Origin: Parabacteroides distasonis ATCC 8503
Lineage (GTDB): Bacteria; Bacteroidota; Bacteroidia; Bacteroidales; Tannerellaceae
Direction: 5' to 3'
Length of the DNA stretch: 64,000 nt
Assembly: GCF_000012845.1 (NCBI RefSeq)
Contig: NC_009615.1
Coordinates: forward strand, 1,077,501 to 1,141,500
A program made the translations under genes and the position numbers. Of this stretch, positions 9,360 through 16,726 are shown piece after piece (within the stretch, counting starts at the first letter, position 1; each line of letters opens with the position of its first letter). Under the pieces are notes generated by a model, which worked only from the letters and a program-made list of their open reading frames with translations, was not told the DNA's origin and ran no database searches.

Positions 9360-9590
9360 TTATTTTAAAATTTTATTTCCTAACCAAGCTAATGAATAGG
9401 TGACACTAAGACCTGTCATTATCATGACCCAACAACTCTTATCAAAAACATTCTCTTGCAAAAGGAGTATTTCTCCCAATACTATAGCGGCGAAAACCAA
9501 CTTAGCCAAATCAAAAAAGAACTTCCCTAAAGTCTCCCTCCTGATCTTGTCCCGCTCTTTCTTAATAATTATTTTCTCAAAATTTCCCAT
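9360..9590 (-). CDS. Small two-span membrane protein (76 residues)
   Basis: A basic N-terminal stretch (KKERDKIRRETLGKFFFDLAKL) precedes two hydrophobic helices (about 28-45 and 52-72). It resembles small uncharacterised Bacteroidales membrane proteins (possibly DUF6722, recalled and not verified). It is probably co-transcribed with the 36-residue protein just downstream. No catalytic motif is seen. Confidence 0.65.
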   Translation of the reverse strand: MGNFEKIIIKKERDKIRRETLGKFFFDLAKLVFAAIVLGEILLLQENVFDKSCWVMIMTGLSVTYSLAWLGNKILK

Positions 9591-9697
9591 TTCCCCATAG
9601 TCTCTTGTTTTGGTTAATACTACTGATTATATGTAGGCAAATGTATATATTATCGGCGACCTGCCCAACTTTTTTATGTGGAATCGCTTATTTTCCC

Positions 9698-9705
9698 TAA
9701 TTTTG
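9698..9705 (+). promoter_or_regulatory. Putative -7 box of the UvrD-type helicase gene
   Basis: TAATTTTG matches TAnnTTTG, 14 bases before the ATG at 9720. A T-rich stretch at 9671-9675 is the only -33 candidate. This position favours the ATG at 9720 over an upstream in-frame ATG at 9678, which would lie before the box. Confidence 0.55.
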
Positions 9706-9719
9706 TATCCCTAAAACGG

Positions 9720-12062
9720 ATGAATGTGGAAGAGTATTTGAATCAACTGAATGAGAGCCAGCGGGAAGCGGTGGTTTACAATGAGGGGCCATCCTTGGTC
9801 GTGGCCGGGGCTGGCTCCGGTAAGACAAGGGTACTGACCTATAAGATCGCTTATTTATTGCAATTGGGATTGCCTCCCTATAGTATCTTGGCGCTGACCT
9901 TTACCAATAAGGCGGCCCGGGAGATGAAAGAGCGTATTGCGGCCATCACCGGTGACCAAACGGCCCGTCGGCTATGGATGGGAACGTTCCATTCCATCTT
10001 CTCCCGTATTTTACGGAACGAGGCGGAGCATATCGGTTATCCTTCCAATTTCACGATTTATGACGCCACTGATTCCAAGAGCTTACTGAAATCCATCATC
10101 AAGGAAATGCAATTGGACGATAAGGTGTACCGCCTAGGAATGGTGCAGAGCCGGATCTCCAATGCGAAGAACTCCTTGATAACTTATACGGCCTACGAGC
10201 AAAATAAAGAGCTCGTGGAAAGCGATATGAACGCCAAGGTCCCCTTGCTCCGGGAAATCTACAAACGTTACCAGAGCCGTTGCCTGCAAGCGGGAGCGAT
10301 GGATTTCGACGACTTGTTGCTGCAAACCAATATCCTGTTCCGGGATCATCCGGCCGTCTTGGAGAAATACCGGAACTTCTTCCGGTATGTATTGGTGGAT
10401 GAGTATCAAGATACGAACTTCGCCCAACACTTGATCGTGCAACGGCTTTGCGAGAGACACGGCCATATCTGCGTGGTAGGGGATGACGCCCAGAGCATCT
10501 ATTCCTTCCGAGGCGCTAATATAGATAATATCCTGCAATTCAAGAATCTTTATACCGGTTGCCGTATCTTCAAGCTGGAACGGAATTACCGTTCCACCCA
10601 GAATATCGTGAACGCTGCCAATAGCTTGATCGACAAGAATACACGTCAGATACCCAAAACGGTCTATTCCGAGAAAGAGGCGGGCAACAAGGTGAGTGTT
10701 TTCACCTCGTACTCCGATTATGAGGAGGGCTACACCGTAGCCGCCCGAATCAACGAGATGCACGGGATATTAGGGAAATTCTCGTATGCTGATTTCGCTA
10801 TCTTGTATCGTACCAACGCCCAGTCCCGTATCTTGGAAGAGGCGTTGCGAAAGCGGGGCATCCCTTACAAGATTTACGGCGGTTTGTCTTTTTACCAGCG
10901 GAAAGAGATCAAGGACGTGATCTCTTACTTCCGCCTGATCGTGAACCCGCACGACGAGGAGGCCTTGAAGCGAATCATCAATTATCCCACCCGGGGAATC
11001 GGGGATACGACGGTAGGTAAGCTTGTTGGCGCCGCTACTGAATACGGGGTAAGTCTATGGACCGTGCTTCAAGCCCCCTTGGAATATTCGCTACCGATAA
11101 ATAATGGTACAGCTAAGAAACTGAGCGATTTCCGTAGTTTGATTGAAGTTTTCATTGAAGAGAATAAAAAACTCTCCGCAGAGGAATTGGCTACCTTGGT
11201 GGTGAAGCGTAGCGGCATCGTTTCCGACCTGTTTCAAGACCGTTCCGTAGAGGGCGTGAGCAAGCAAGAGAACTTGCAGGAGTTGCTGAAAGGTATCGCT
11301 GAGTTTTGCGAGATCCGGCGTGAGGAGGGCATGGAGCAAGTCGCCATGTCCGACTTCTTGGCGGAGGTATCCTTGCTCACCGATCAAGATAACGATAAAG
11401 AGGAAAACTCCGATAAGGTCACGATGATGACCGTACATGCCGCCAAGGGATTGGAATTCACGAATGTTTTCGTGGTAGGCTTGGAGGAAGACCTATTCCC
11501 CTCGTCCCTGTCGAAAGATAACCCGAGAGCGGTAGAGGAGGAGCGTCGTTTGTTCTACGTGGCGATTACCCGTGCGGAGCAAAATTGCGTATTGAGCTAT
11601 GCGAAGAGCCGCTATCGTAATGGGAAGACGGATATGTGTACGCCCAGCCGTTTCTTGAAGGATATAGACGCTAAGTATCTGGATATGCCTTCGGATGCCG
11701 GCGCTTCAGATGCATTCGCCTCGGCCCGTGAACGCTACGGGCGCCCGGCTTTTGCCTCTCCATTCCGGCAACCAAGGGCGGTTGAGGATGATTTCGTGTC
11801 GCCGGTGAAGCAAGCGGCACAGCGTCAAGGGCATCTTACGAAGTTAAAAAACACGATGGAATCGTCCTTTTCGGCGGCTCCAGCCACAGATCTATCGGGG
11901 TTACATGTGGGTTCCAAGGTTCGCCATGATCGTTTTGGGGAAGGTGAGATTGTCTCGATAGAAGGAGAGGGTGGTAACGCAAAGGCTACAGTGGCCTTCG
12001 ATCATTTCGGACAAAAGCAGTTACTTTTGAAGTTCGCTAAACTCACTATGTTGAATGATTGA
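9720..12062 (+). CDS. UvrD/PcrA-type ATP-dependent DNA helicase
   Basis: The 780-residue protein is a superfamily 1A 3'-5' helicase. Visible motifs in order are LNESQREAV (Q motif), GAGSGKT (Walker A, near residue 30), VDEYQDTN (Walker B/II), GDDAQSIYSFRGA (III), ERNYRSTQ (IV), TVHAAKGLEF (V) and FYVAITRAE (VI). A C-terminal Tudor-like tail (VGSKVRHDRFGEGEIVSIEGEGG onward, last 55 residues) is the RNA-polymerase-contacting domain known from PcrA/UvrD. Length and domain order match full-length PcrA. Expected roles are nucleotide-excision and mismatch repair and removal of stalled complexes. The start at 9720 fits the family N-terminus MNVEEYLNQLNESQ and the promoter position. Confidence 0.95.
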   Translation: MNVEEYLNQLNESQREAVVYNEGPSLVVAGAGSGKTRVLTYKIAYLLQLGLPPYSILALTFTNKAAREMKERIAAITGDQTARRLWMGTFHSIFSRILRNEAEHIGYPSNFTIYDATDSKSLLKSIIKEMQLDDKVYRLGMVQSRISNAKNSLITYTAYEQNKELVESDMNAKVPLLREIYKRYQSRCLQAGAMDFDDLLLQTNILFRDHPAVLEKYRNFFRYVLVDEYQDTNFAQHLIVQRLCERHGHICVVGDDAQSIYSFRGANIDNILQFKNLYTGCRIFKLERNYRSTQNIVNAANSLIDKNTRQIPKTVYSEKEAGNKVSVFTSYSDYEEGYTVAARINEMHGILGKFSYADFAILYRTNAQSRILEEALRKRGIPYKIYGGLSFYQRKEIKDVISYFRLIVNPHDEEALKRIINYPTRGIGDTTVGKLVGAATEYGVSLWTVLQAPLEYSLPINNGTAKKLSDFRSLIEVFIEENKKLSAEELATLVVKRSGIVSDLFQDRSVEGVSKQENLQELLKGIAEFCEIRREEGMEQVAMSDFLAEVSLLTDQDNDKEENSDKVTMMTVHAAKGLEFTNVFVVGLEEDLFPSSLSKDNPRAVEEERRLFYVAITRAEQNCVLSYAKSRYRNGKTDMCTPSRFLKDIDAKYLDMPSDAGASDAFASARERYGRPAFASPFRQPRAVEDDFVSPVKQAAQRQGHLTKLKNTMESSFSAAPATDLSGLHVGSKVRHDRFGEGEIVSIEGEGGNAKATVAFDHFGQKQLLLKFAKLTMLND

Positions 12063-12107
12063 CGGTTAGCTTATGGCATGTCTGGGCATGCTACGAGCCG
12101 CATCGTA

Positions 12108-12210
12108 TTTCGCACCGCATTTCGCACTACGTTTCGAATGACCAAGGTGTTGGTTTTTAGTTGATTGAATGAAAAAGGTATCGCTTTTTCGCACTGCGTT
12201 TCGCACTACT
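12108..12210. repeat. 12-bp direct repeats TTTCGCACnnCG
   Basis: Copies at 12108-12119, 12120-12131, 12187-12198 and 12199-12210 share TTTCGCAC with a 12-bp step inside each pair; a partial copy starts at 12132. They lie in the noncoding stretch after the helicase gene. Function is unknown. Confidence 0.7.
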
Positions 12211-12249
12211 ATATATAAGTATATTAGGAAAGATAAGAAAAAAAGAAGA

Positions 12250-12274
12250 GGCGACGTCACGTCGCCGTTTTTTT
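12250..12274 (+). terminator. Rho-independent terminator after the helicase gene
   Basis: GGCGACG (12250-12256) pairs with CGTCGCC (12260-12266) around a TCA loop, followed by G and a run of eight T. It is about 190 bases after the helicase stop. Confidence 0.85.
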
Positions 12275-12284
12275 CCTTTAAAAC

Positions 12285-12372
12285 ACACAATAGTGTTCAC
12301 GGTTGAATACAATAATGTTCGCCGCCAAACACAATAGTGTTCGTGGCTAAACACAATAGTCTTTAAATGAAA
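12285..12372. repeat. Four-copy array of a palindromic motif at 22-bp period
   Basis: Motif A(C/T)ACAATAGTGTT starts at 12285, 12307, 12329 and 12351, exactly 22 bp apart; the fourth copy is degenerate at its end. The spacers differ. The motif is a near-palindrome (ACAC..GTGT). The same motif with the same period recurs at 48169-48256. The array lies between the helicase terminator and the nspC promoter. Confidence 0.85.
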
Positions 12373-12412
12373 AATATAGTTGTATTTTTATTGCTTTTTC
12401 GGAGCGGAAACC

Positions 12413-12443
12413 TTGCTTTCTCCGAATGTTTTCGCTATATTTG
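12413..12443 (+). promoter_or_regulatory. Putative nspC promoter
   Basis: TATATTTG at 12436-12443 matches the -7 consensus; TTGC at 12413-12416 is a weak -33 box 19 bases upstream. The start codon follows 30 bases later. Confidence 0.6.
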
Positions 12444-12473
12444 CATATTTATTATGAAATATTGAGATACAGC

Positions 12474-13613
12474 ATGATAGACATCAACAAGATACCCTCG
12501 CCTTGCTATGTGATGGAGGAGAAATTACTGAGAAACAACCTGTCCTTGATCAAGAGCGTAAAAGAACGTGCGGGAGTGAATATCATATTGGCTTTTAAGG
12601 CTTTCGCTTTATGGAAAGCGTTCCCGATCGTACGTGAGTACATTCCTTTTTCGACAGCGAGCTCTAAATTCGAGGCCCAGTTGGCCTTCGAGGAGATGGG
12701 AAGTCCGGCGCATACCTATTCCCCGGCTTATACGGAGGCTGATTTCCCGTTGATCTTGAGATACAGTAGTCATGTCACGTTCAACTCGCTCTCTCAGTTC
12801 CATCGTTTTTATCCGATGGTGCGGGCGGATGGTAACCGGGTGTCTTGTGGATTGCGGATCAATCCGGAATACTCGGACGTGGAGACGGACCTGTATAATC
12901 CTTGCGCCCCGGGTTCCCGGATGGGGGTGACCGGCGACTTGCTGGGAGATAAGCTGCCGGAGGGTATCGAGGGGCTGCATTTCCATACCTTGTGTGAGTC
13001 TACCTCCTATGATCTGGAGCGGACACTGGCCGAGGTGGAGAGGCGTTTCGGCCGTTTCCTGCCTCACGTCAAGTGGCTGAATATGGGAGGCGGCCATCTG
13101 ATGACCCGTAAGGGCTACGACGTGGAGCATTTAATCGCTTTGCTGAAAGGCTTTAAGGAAAGATATCCGAACTTGGAGTTGATCATGGAGCCGGGTAGCG
13201 CCTTCGCTTGGCAGACCGGGTTCTTGCTGACAACCGTGGTGGACATCGTGGAGAACCACGGTATCAAGACGGCGATTATCGACGCCTCGTTCACCTGCCA
13301 TATGCCGGATTGCCTGGAGATGCCCTACAAGCCGGCTATCCGTTTCGCCACGGATGCCGTGGAGGGGAAACCTACGTACCGGATCGGGGGGAATAGCTGT
13401 TTAAGCGGTGATTATATGGGGGATTGGTCGTTCGACAAGCCTTTGGAGATCGGCGACAAGCTGATTTTCGAGGATATGATCCACTACACGATCGTGAAAA
13501 CGAATATGTTCAACGGCATCCCGCATCCTTCCTTAGCCCTTTGGAGCAAGGACGACCAGCTGGTGATGTACCGTACGTTCGGCTATGAGGATTATAAGAA
13601 CAGGATGGATTAA
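12474..13613 (+). CDS. nspC: Carboxynorspermidine/carboxyspermidine decarboxylase
   Basis: The 379-residue protein is a fold-III, alanine-racemase-like PLP decarboxylase. The PLP lysine is expected at K42 (ILAFKAFALW), MGGGHLMT and MEPGSAFAW bind phosphate and cofactor, and GNSCLSGDYMGDW carries the catalytic Cys/Asp from the other subunit. NspC decarboxylates carboxyspermidine or carboxynorspermidine, the last step of the alternative polyamine pathway used by gut Bacteroidales. The partner dehydrogenase is not in the window. I chose the start MIDINKIPSPCYV because it fits the family and lies after the promoter; an upstream in-frame ATG at 12426 would precede it. It is followed closely by a toxin-antitoxin remnant. 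Confidence 0.93.
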   Translation: MIDINKIPSPCYVMEEKLLRNNLSLIKSVKERAGVNIILAFKAFALWKAFPIVREYIPFSTASSKFEAQLAFEEMGSPAHTYSPAYTEADFPLILRYSSHVTFNSLSQFHRFYPMVRADGNRVSCGLRINPEYSDVETDLYNPCAPGSRMGVTGDLLGDKLPEGIEGLHFHTLCESTSYDLERTLAEVERRFGRFLPHVKWLNMGGGHLMTRKGYDVEHLIALLKGFKERYPNLELIMEPGSAFAWQTGFLLTTVVDIVENHGIKTAIIDASFTCHMPDCLEMPYKPAIRFATDAVEGKPTYRIGGNSCLSGDYMGDWSFDKPLEIGDKLIFEDMIHYTIVKTNMFNGIPHPSLALWSKDDQLVMYRTFGYEDYKNRMD

Positions 13614-13633
13614 AAACAAGCAAAGGGAGGAAT

Positions 13634-13873
13634 ATGACCATGACAGCGAATGAGTTGAAATATACATACATGGAGGAAGCCATGAGTATCTTGGATAATG
13701 AGGAGCTTATGCGTAAGGCTTTATCGCTCTTGCGGAACTTAAAAGAGAAGACCTTCTCGCCTGCCAAGCGAAGCGAGCGGGAGGTGCTGGAAGAGGCTTT
13801 CCAGAGCGTAAAAGACTTGAAGGCGGGAAAAATAACCTCTCGCCCATTGGAGGATCTATTGAATGAGTTATAA
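13634..13873 (+). CDS. Antitoxin-like small protein of a decayed TA pair
   Basis: The 79-residue protein starts MTMTANELKYTYMEEAM and ends with LKAGKITSRPLEDLLNEL. This helical N-terminus and the KAGK....LLDEL-type tail resemble short antitoxins found in front of RelE/ParE toxins in Bacteroidales (similarity by eye). A GGAGG sequence sits just before the ATG. Its last 11 bases overlap the start of a toxin gene that is broken by an internal deletion, so it is probably an orphan antitoxin. An inhibitory role could persist only against toxins encoded elsewhere. Confidence 0.65.
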   Translation: MTMTANELKYTYMEEAMSILDNEELMRKALSLLRNLKEKTFSPAKRSEREVLEEAFQSVKDLKAGKITSRPLEDLLNEL

Positions 13874-14086
13874 GATTGAGGCATTACCGCCCTCCGTAAG
13901 GTCCGGATGTCCATCCGTTCGAAATCACAGGGCAAGAGAGGGGGAGCTCGGGTGATAACTTTTACGGTACTTGTCAGCGTTGATGAAGGAACAATTTATC
14001 TTGTGACGATGTATGATAAGAGCGAGATTGAGTCTATGTCCGTTAAGGAGATCCGGAAACTACTTGATAAGTGTGATTTGAAGTAA
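13863..14086 (+). pseudogene. RelE/ParE-type toxin, internally deleted and frameshifted
   Basis: The first frame begins MSYKIEALPPS and stops at 13953-13955. From about 13895, in another frame, comes the conserved toxin C-terminal half: RKVRMSIRSKSQGKRGGARVI, then TFTVLVSVDEGTIYLVTMYDKSEIESMSVKEIRKLLDK, ending at 14086. Together they look like the start and end of a toxin of about 110 residues with some 110 bases missing in the middle and the frame lost. The toxin should be inactive. The ATG overlaps the antitoxin stop, the usual TA arrangement. Confidence 0.75.
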
Positions 14087-14109
14087 ATAAAAACAGAAAC
14101 AAAATAAAT

Positions 14110-15063
14110 ATGGGTATTTTTAGCTTTTTCAGTAAGGACAAGAAGGAAACCTTGGATAAAGGTCTGTCGAAGACGAAGGAGAGTGTTTTTTCCAAGATTA
14201 CCAAGGCGATCGCCGGTAAGAGTAAGGTGGACGACGATGTGTTGGATAATTTGGAGGAAGTACTGATTACCTCGGATGTCGGTGTAGATACCACGTTGAA
14301 AATCATCGACCGTATCGAGAAGCGTGTGGCCCGTGACAAGTATGTCACCACCCAAGAATTGACCACCCTGCTGCGTGACGAGATCGCTAGCTTGCTGACA
14401 GAGAACAATACGGAGGATGCCGAGGGATTCGCGCTTCCGGAGGGCAAGAAACCCTACGTGATCATGGTTGTAGGCGTGAACGGGGTGGGTAAGACGACCA
14501 CGATCGGTAAGCTGGCTTACCAGTTCAAGAAAGCCGGCAAGAAGGTCTATCTGGGCGCCGCCGATACGTTCCGTGCCGCCGCCGTGGAGCAACTAGTGAT
14601 CTGGAGCGAGCGGGTAGGCGTACCTATCGTGAAGCAGAACATGGGCTCGGACCCCGCTTCCGTGGCTTTCGATACGCTGAGCTCCGCCAAGGCAAACGAT
14701 GCCGACGTGGTGATTATCGATACTGCCGGACGTCTGCATAACAAGATCAACTTGATGAACGAGCTTACCAAGATCAAGAACGTGATGAAAAAGGTGATTC
14801 CGGACGCCCCCCACGAGATCTTGTTGGTATTGGACGGCTCTACCGGGCAGAACGCTTTCGAGCAAGCGAAACAATTTACCGCCGCCACCGAGGTGAACGC
14901 CTTGGCCGTGACCAAGTTGGACGGTACCGCCAAGGGGGGTGTCGTGATCGGTATCTCCGACCATTTCCGTATCCCCGTGAAATATATCGGACTCGGCGAG
15001 GGGATGGAGGATTTGCAAGTATTTCGCAAACGTGAGTTTGTCAATTCGTTATTTGGAGAATGA
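14110..15063 (+). CDS. ftsY: Signal recognition particle receptor FtsY
   Basis: The 317-residue SRP-type GTPase has an N domain (about 30-100) and a G domain with GVNGVGKTT (G1, 122-130), DTAGRL (G3, from 204) and TKLD (G4, 268-271) followed by GTAKGG. It receives SRP-ribosome complexes at the inner membrane for co-translational insertion. The acidic A domain of E. coli FtsY is nearly absent; the short N-terminus MGIFSFFSKDKKE is the likely membrane-targeting part, as in many compact FtsY proteins. Its last 4 bases overlap the rimO start, so the two genes are translationally coupled. Confidence 0.97.
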   Translation: MGIFSFFSKDKKETLDKGLSKTKESVFSKITKAIAGKSKVDDDVLDNLEEVLITSDVGVDTTLKIIDRIEKRVARDKYVTTQELTTLLRDEIASLLTENNTEDAEGFALPEGKKPYVIMVVGVNGVGKTTTIGKLAYQFKKAGKKVYLGAADTFRAAAVEQLVIWSERVGVPIVKQNMGSDPASVAFDTLSSAKANDADVVIIDTAGRLHNKINLMNELTKIKNVMKKVIPDAPHEILLVLDGSTGQNAFEQAKQFTAATEVNALAVTKLDGTAKGGVVIGISDHFRIPVKYIGLGEGMEDLQVFRKREFVNSLFGE

Positions 15064-16358
15064 GAAAAAATAAAGTAGATATTATTACGCTGGGGTGTTC
15101 GAAAAACCTAGTGGACTCGGAGCAACTTATGCGCCAATTCGTTGCCAATGGCTATACGGTAGAGCATGATCCCCATAAGATCAATGGCGAGATCGTGGTG
15201 GTGAATACCTGCGGTTTCATCGGCGACGCCCAAGAGGAATCGATCAATATGATCCTCGAGCTGGGCGAGCAAAAGCAGAAAGGACGGATCGGGAAGCTCT
15301 TCGTGATGGGGTGCTTGTCGGAGCGTTTCTTGAAAGATCTGGAGAAGGAACTTCCCGAGGTAGATCGTTTCTACGGGAAATTCAATTGGAAGGAGTTGAT
15401 CTCCGATCTGGGCAAGTCGTACCATCAAGAGCTGGCTACGGATCGTGTGCTCACCACCCCGAGGCACTACGCTTACGTGAAGATCGGGGAGGGATGCAAC
15501 CGTACTTGTTCTTACTGTTCGATCCCGATCATAACTGGGGCTTATCAATCCCGTCCGATGGACGAGATCGTAGACGAGGTTCGTGGCTTGGTCGCGCAAG
15601 GCGTGAAAGAATTCCAGATGATCGCCCAAGATCTTACGTTTTATGGCCTCGATCGCTATAAGCGAATGGCCTTGCCGGAACTGGTGGAGCGGGTATCCGA
15701 CATCCCGGGCGTGGAGTGGATTCGTTTGCATTACGGGTATCCGTCTCATTTCCCCTATGACCTGTTGCCGGTGATGCGTGAGCGTGATAACGTTTGCAAG
15801 TATATGGACATCGCCCTCCAGCATATCAGCGACCCGATGTTGAAGATGATGCGCCGCAATATCACGAAGGCCGAGACCTATGAGCTGTTGGAGCGTATGC
15901 GCCGGGAAGTGCCGGGCATCCATCTACGCACCACCTTGATGGTGGGTCATCCCGGCGAGACGGAACAGGATTTCGAGGAGTTGATCCGCTTCGTGAAAGA
16001 TATCCGTTTCGAGCGCATGGGCGCTTTCGCCTATAGCCACGAGGAGGGTACCTACGCCTATCAGCATTATAAAGACGAGATTCCACAGGAGGTGAAGCAA
16101 GACCGGCTGGATTACTTGATGCGTGTGCAAGAAGGCATCTCCGCCGACGTGAACGCCTCGAAAGTAGGGCAGACCTTTCGGGTGATCGTAGACCGGGAGG
16201 AGGAGGATTTCTACGTGGGACGTACGCAATACGACTCGCCCGAGGTAGATCCGGAAATATTGATCTCCAAGGATACTCCCTTGAGTCCGGGTAGCTTTTA
16301 CCAAGTAAAGGTGATTGACGCACAAGCGTTTGATCTGTATGGTAAAGTGTTGAATTGA
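15060..16358 (+). CDS. rimO: Ribosomal protein S12 methylthiotransferase RimO
   Basis: The 432-residue protein has the three parts of the methylthiotransferase family. The N-terminal MTTase domain starts with TLGCSKNLVDSE. The radical SAM core has CX3CX2C at C146, C150 and C153 (GCNRTCSYCSIP). A C-terminal TRAM domain covers about 370-432. GCSKN..DSE and the length separate RimO from MiaB. It adds a methylthio group to a conserved Asp of S12, using two 4Fe-4S clusters. It overlaps ftsY by ATGA. Confidence 0.95.
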   Translation: MRKNKVDIITLGCSKNLVDSEQLMRQFVANGYTVEHDPHKINGEIVVVNTCGFIGDAQEESINMILELGEQKQKGRIGKLFVMGCLSERFLKDLEKELPEVDRFYGKFNWKELISDLGKSYHQELATDRVLTTPRHYAYVKIGEGCNRTCSYCSIPIITGAYQSRPMDEIVDEVRGLVAQGVKEFQMIAQDLTFYGLDRYKRMALPELVERVSDIPGVEWIRLHYGYPSHFPYDLLPVMRERDNVCKYMDIALQHISDPMLKMMRRNITKAETYELLERMRREVPGIHLRTTLMVGHPGETEQDFEELIRFVKDIRFERMGAFAYSHEEGTYAYQHYKDEIPQEVKQDRLDYLMRVQEGISADVNASKVGQTFRVIVDREEEDFYVGRTQYDSPEVDPEILISKDTPLSPGSFYQVKVIDAQAFDLYGKVLN

Positions 16359-16373
16359 TGTAAAAACTGTCAA

Positions 16374-16381
16374 TATATTTG
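16374..16381 (+). promoter_or_regulatory. Putative -7 box of the HU gene
   Basis: TATATTTG matches TAnnTTTG, 15 bases after the rimO stop, giving a leader of about 50 bases to the ATG at 16436. It makes the in-frame TTG at 16379 an unlikely start. Confidence 0.55.
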
Positions 16382-16435
16382 TCGGTTAACGAAAAAATAA
16401 CTAATATAGCAGCACGAACTGTTATGGAATTAGAT

Positions 16436-16726
16436 ATGAAAAACAAGGAACTTATAACGGAATTGGCGAATCGCATGGATTGGACCTCGAAGGAGGTATC
16501 CGACATGCTTTCTGCGCTCAGTTCCGTCGTAAGTTCGAAATTAGTGGATAACGATACGATCTATCTGCAAGGCTTCGGCCAGTTCGAGGTGAAAAAGAAA
16601 GCGGAACGTATTTCCGTGAATCCGGCGAACGGGAAGCGATATCTGGTTCCCCCTAAATTAGTTCCCGTGTTCAAGCCCGGAACGACCGTGAAGAATCGTT
16701 TAAAGGAATTGGGTGATCATGAATAA
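16436..16726 (+). CDS. HU-family DNA-binding protein
   Basis: The 96-residue protein begins MKNKELITELANRMDWTSKEV and contains the HU/IHF fold: a helical dimerisation half, then GFGQFEVKKKAERISVNPANGK, where the beta-arm holds the Pro-containing NPANGK minor-groove element. It should bend and compact DNA as a dimer. Its last 8 bases overlap the start of a second, larger HU-like gene, so the two are probably made together and could heterodimerise through their HU domains (inference). Confidence 0.93.
   Translation: MKNKELITELANRMDWTSKEVSDMLSALSSVVSSKLVDNDTIYLQGFGQFEVKKKAERISVNPANGKRYLVPPKLVPVFKPGTTVKNRLKELGDHE

Larger units (their letters stand above)
12063..12473. other. 410-base noncoding region: 12-bp repeats, terminator, 22-bp array, promoter
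   Basis: No credible gene is present. The region holds, in order, the 12-bp repeats, the helicase terminator, the four-copy 22-bp array and the nspC promoter. Confidence 0.7.

Noticed and set aside
9678..9719. Upstream ATG for the helicase
   Set aside because: It lies before the probable promoter and adds 14 residues not found in UvrD/PcrA N-termini.
12066..12354. Two overlapping minus-strand frames in the helicase-nspC gap
   Set aside because: They run across repeats and the terminator, with no family, start context or conservation visible.
12285..12372. 22-bp arrays considered as a CRISPR
   Set aside because: Units are too short, spacers are only about 8 bases, there are four copies and no cas genes are near.
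15108..15923. Minus-strand open frame opposite rimO (271 codons)
   Set aside because: RimO is complete and conserved; the antisense frame has shadow composition only.
16379..16435. TTG start giving HU 19 extra residues
   Set aside because: It overlaps the putative -7 box and the extra residues do not match HU proteins.
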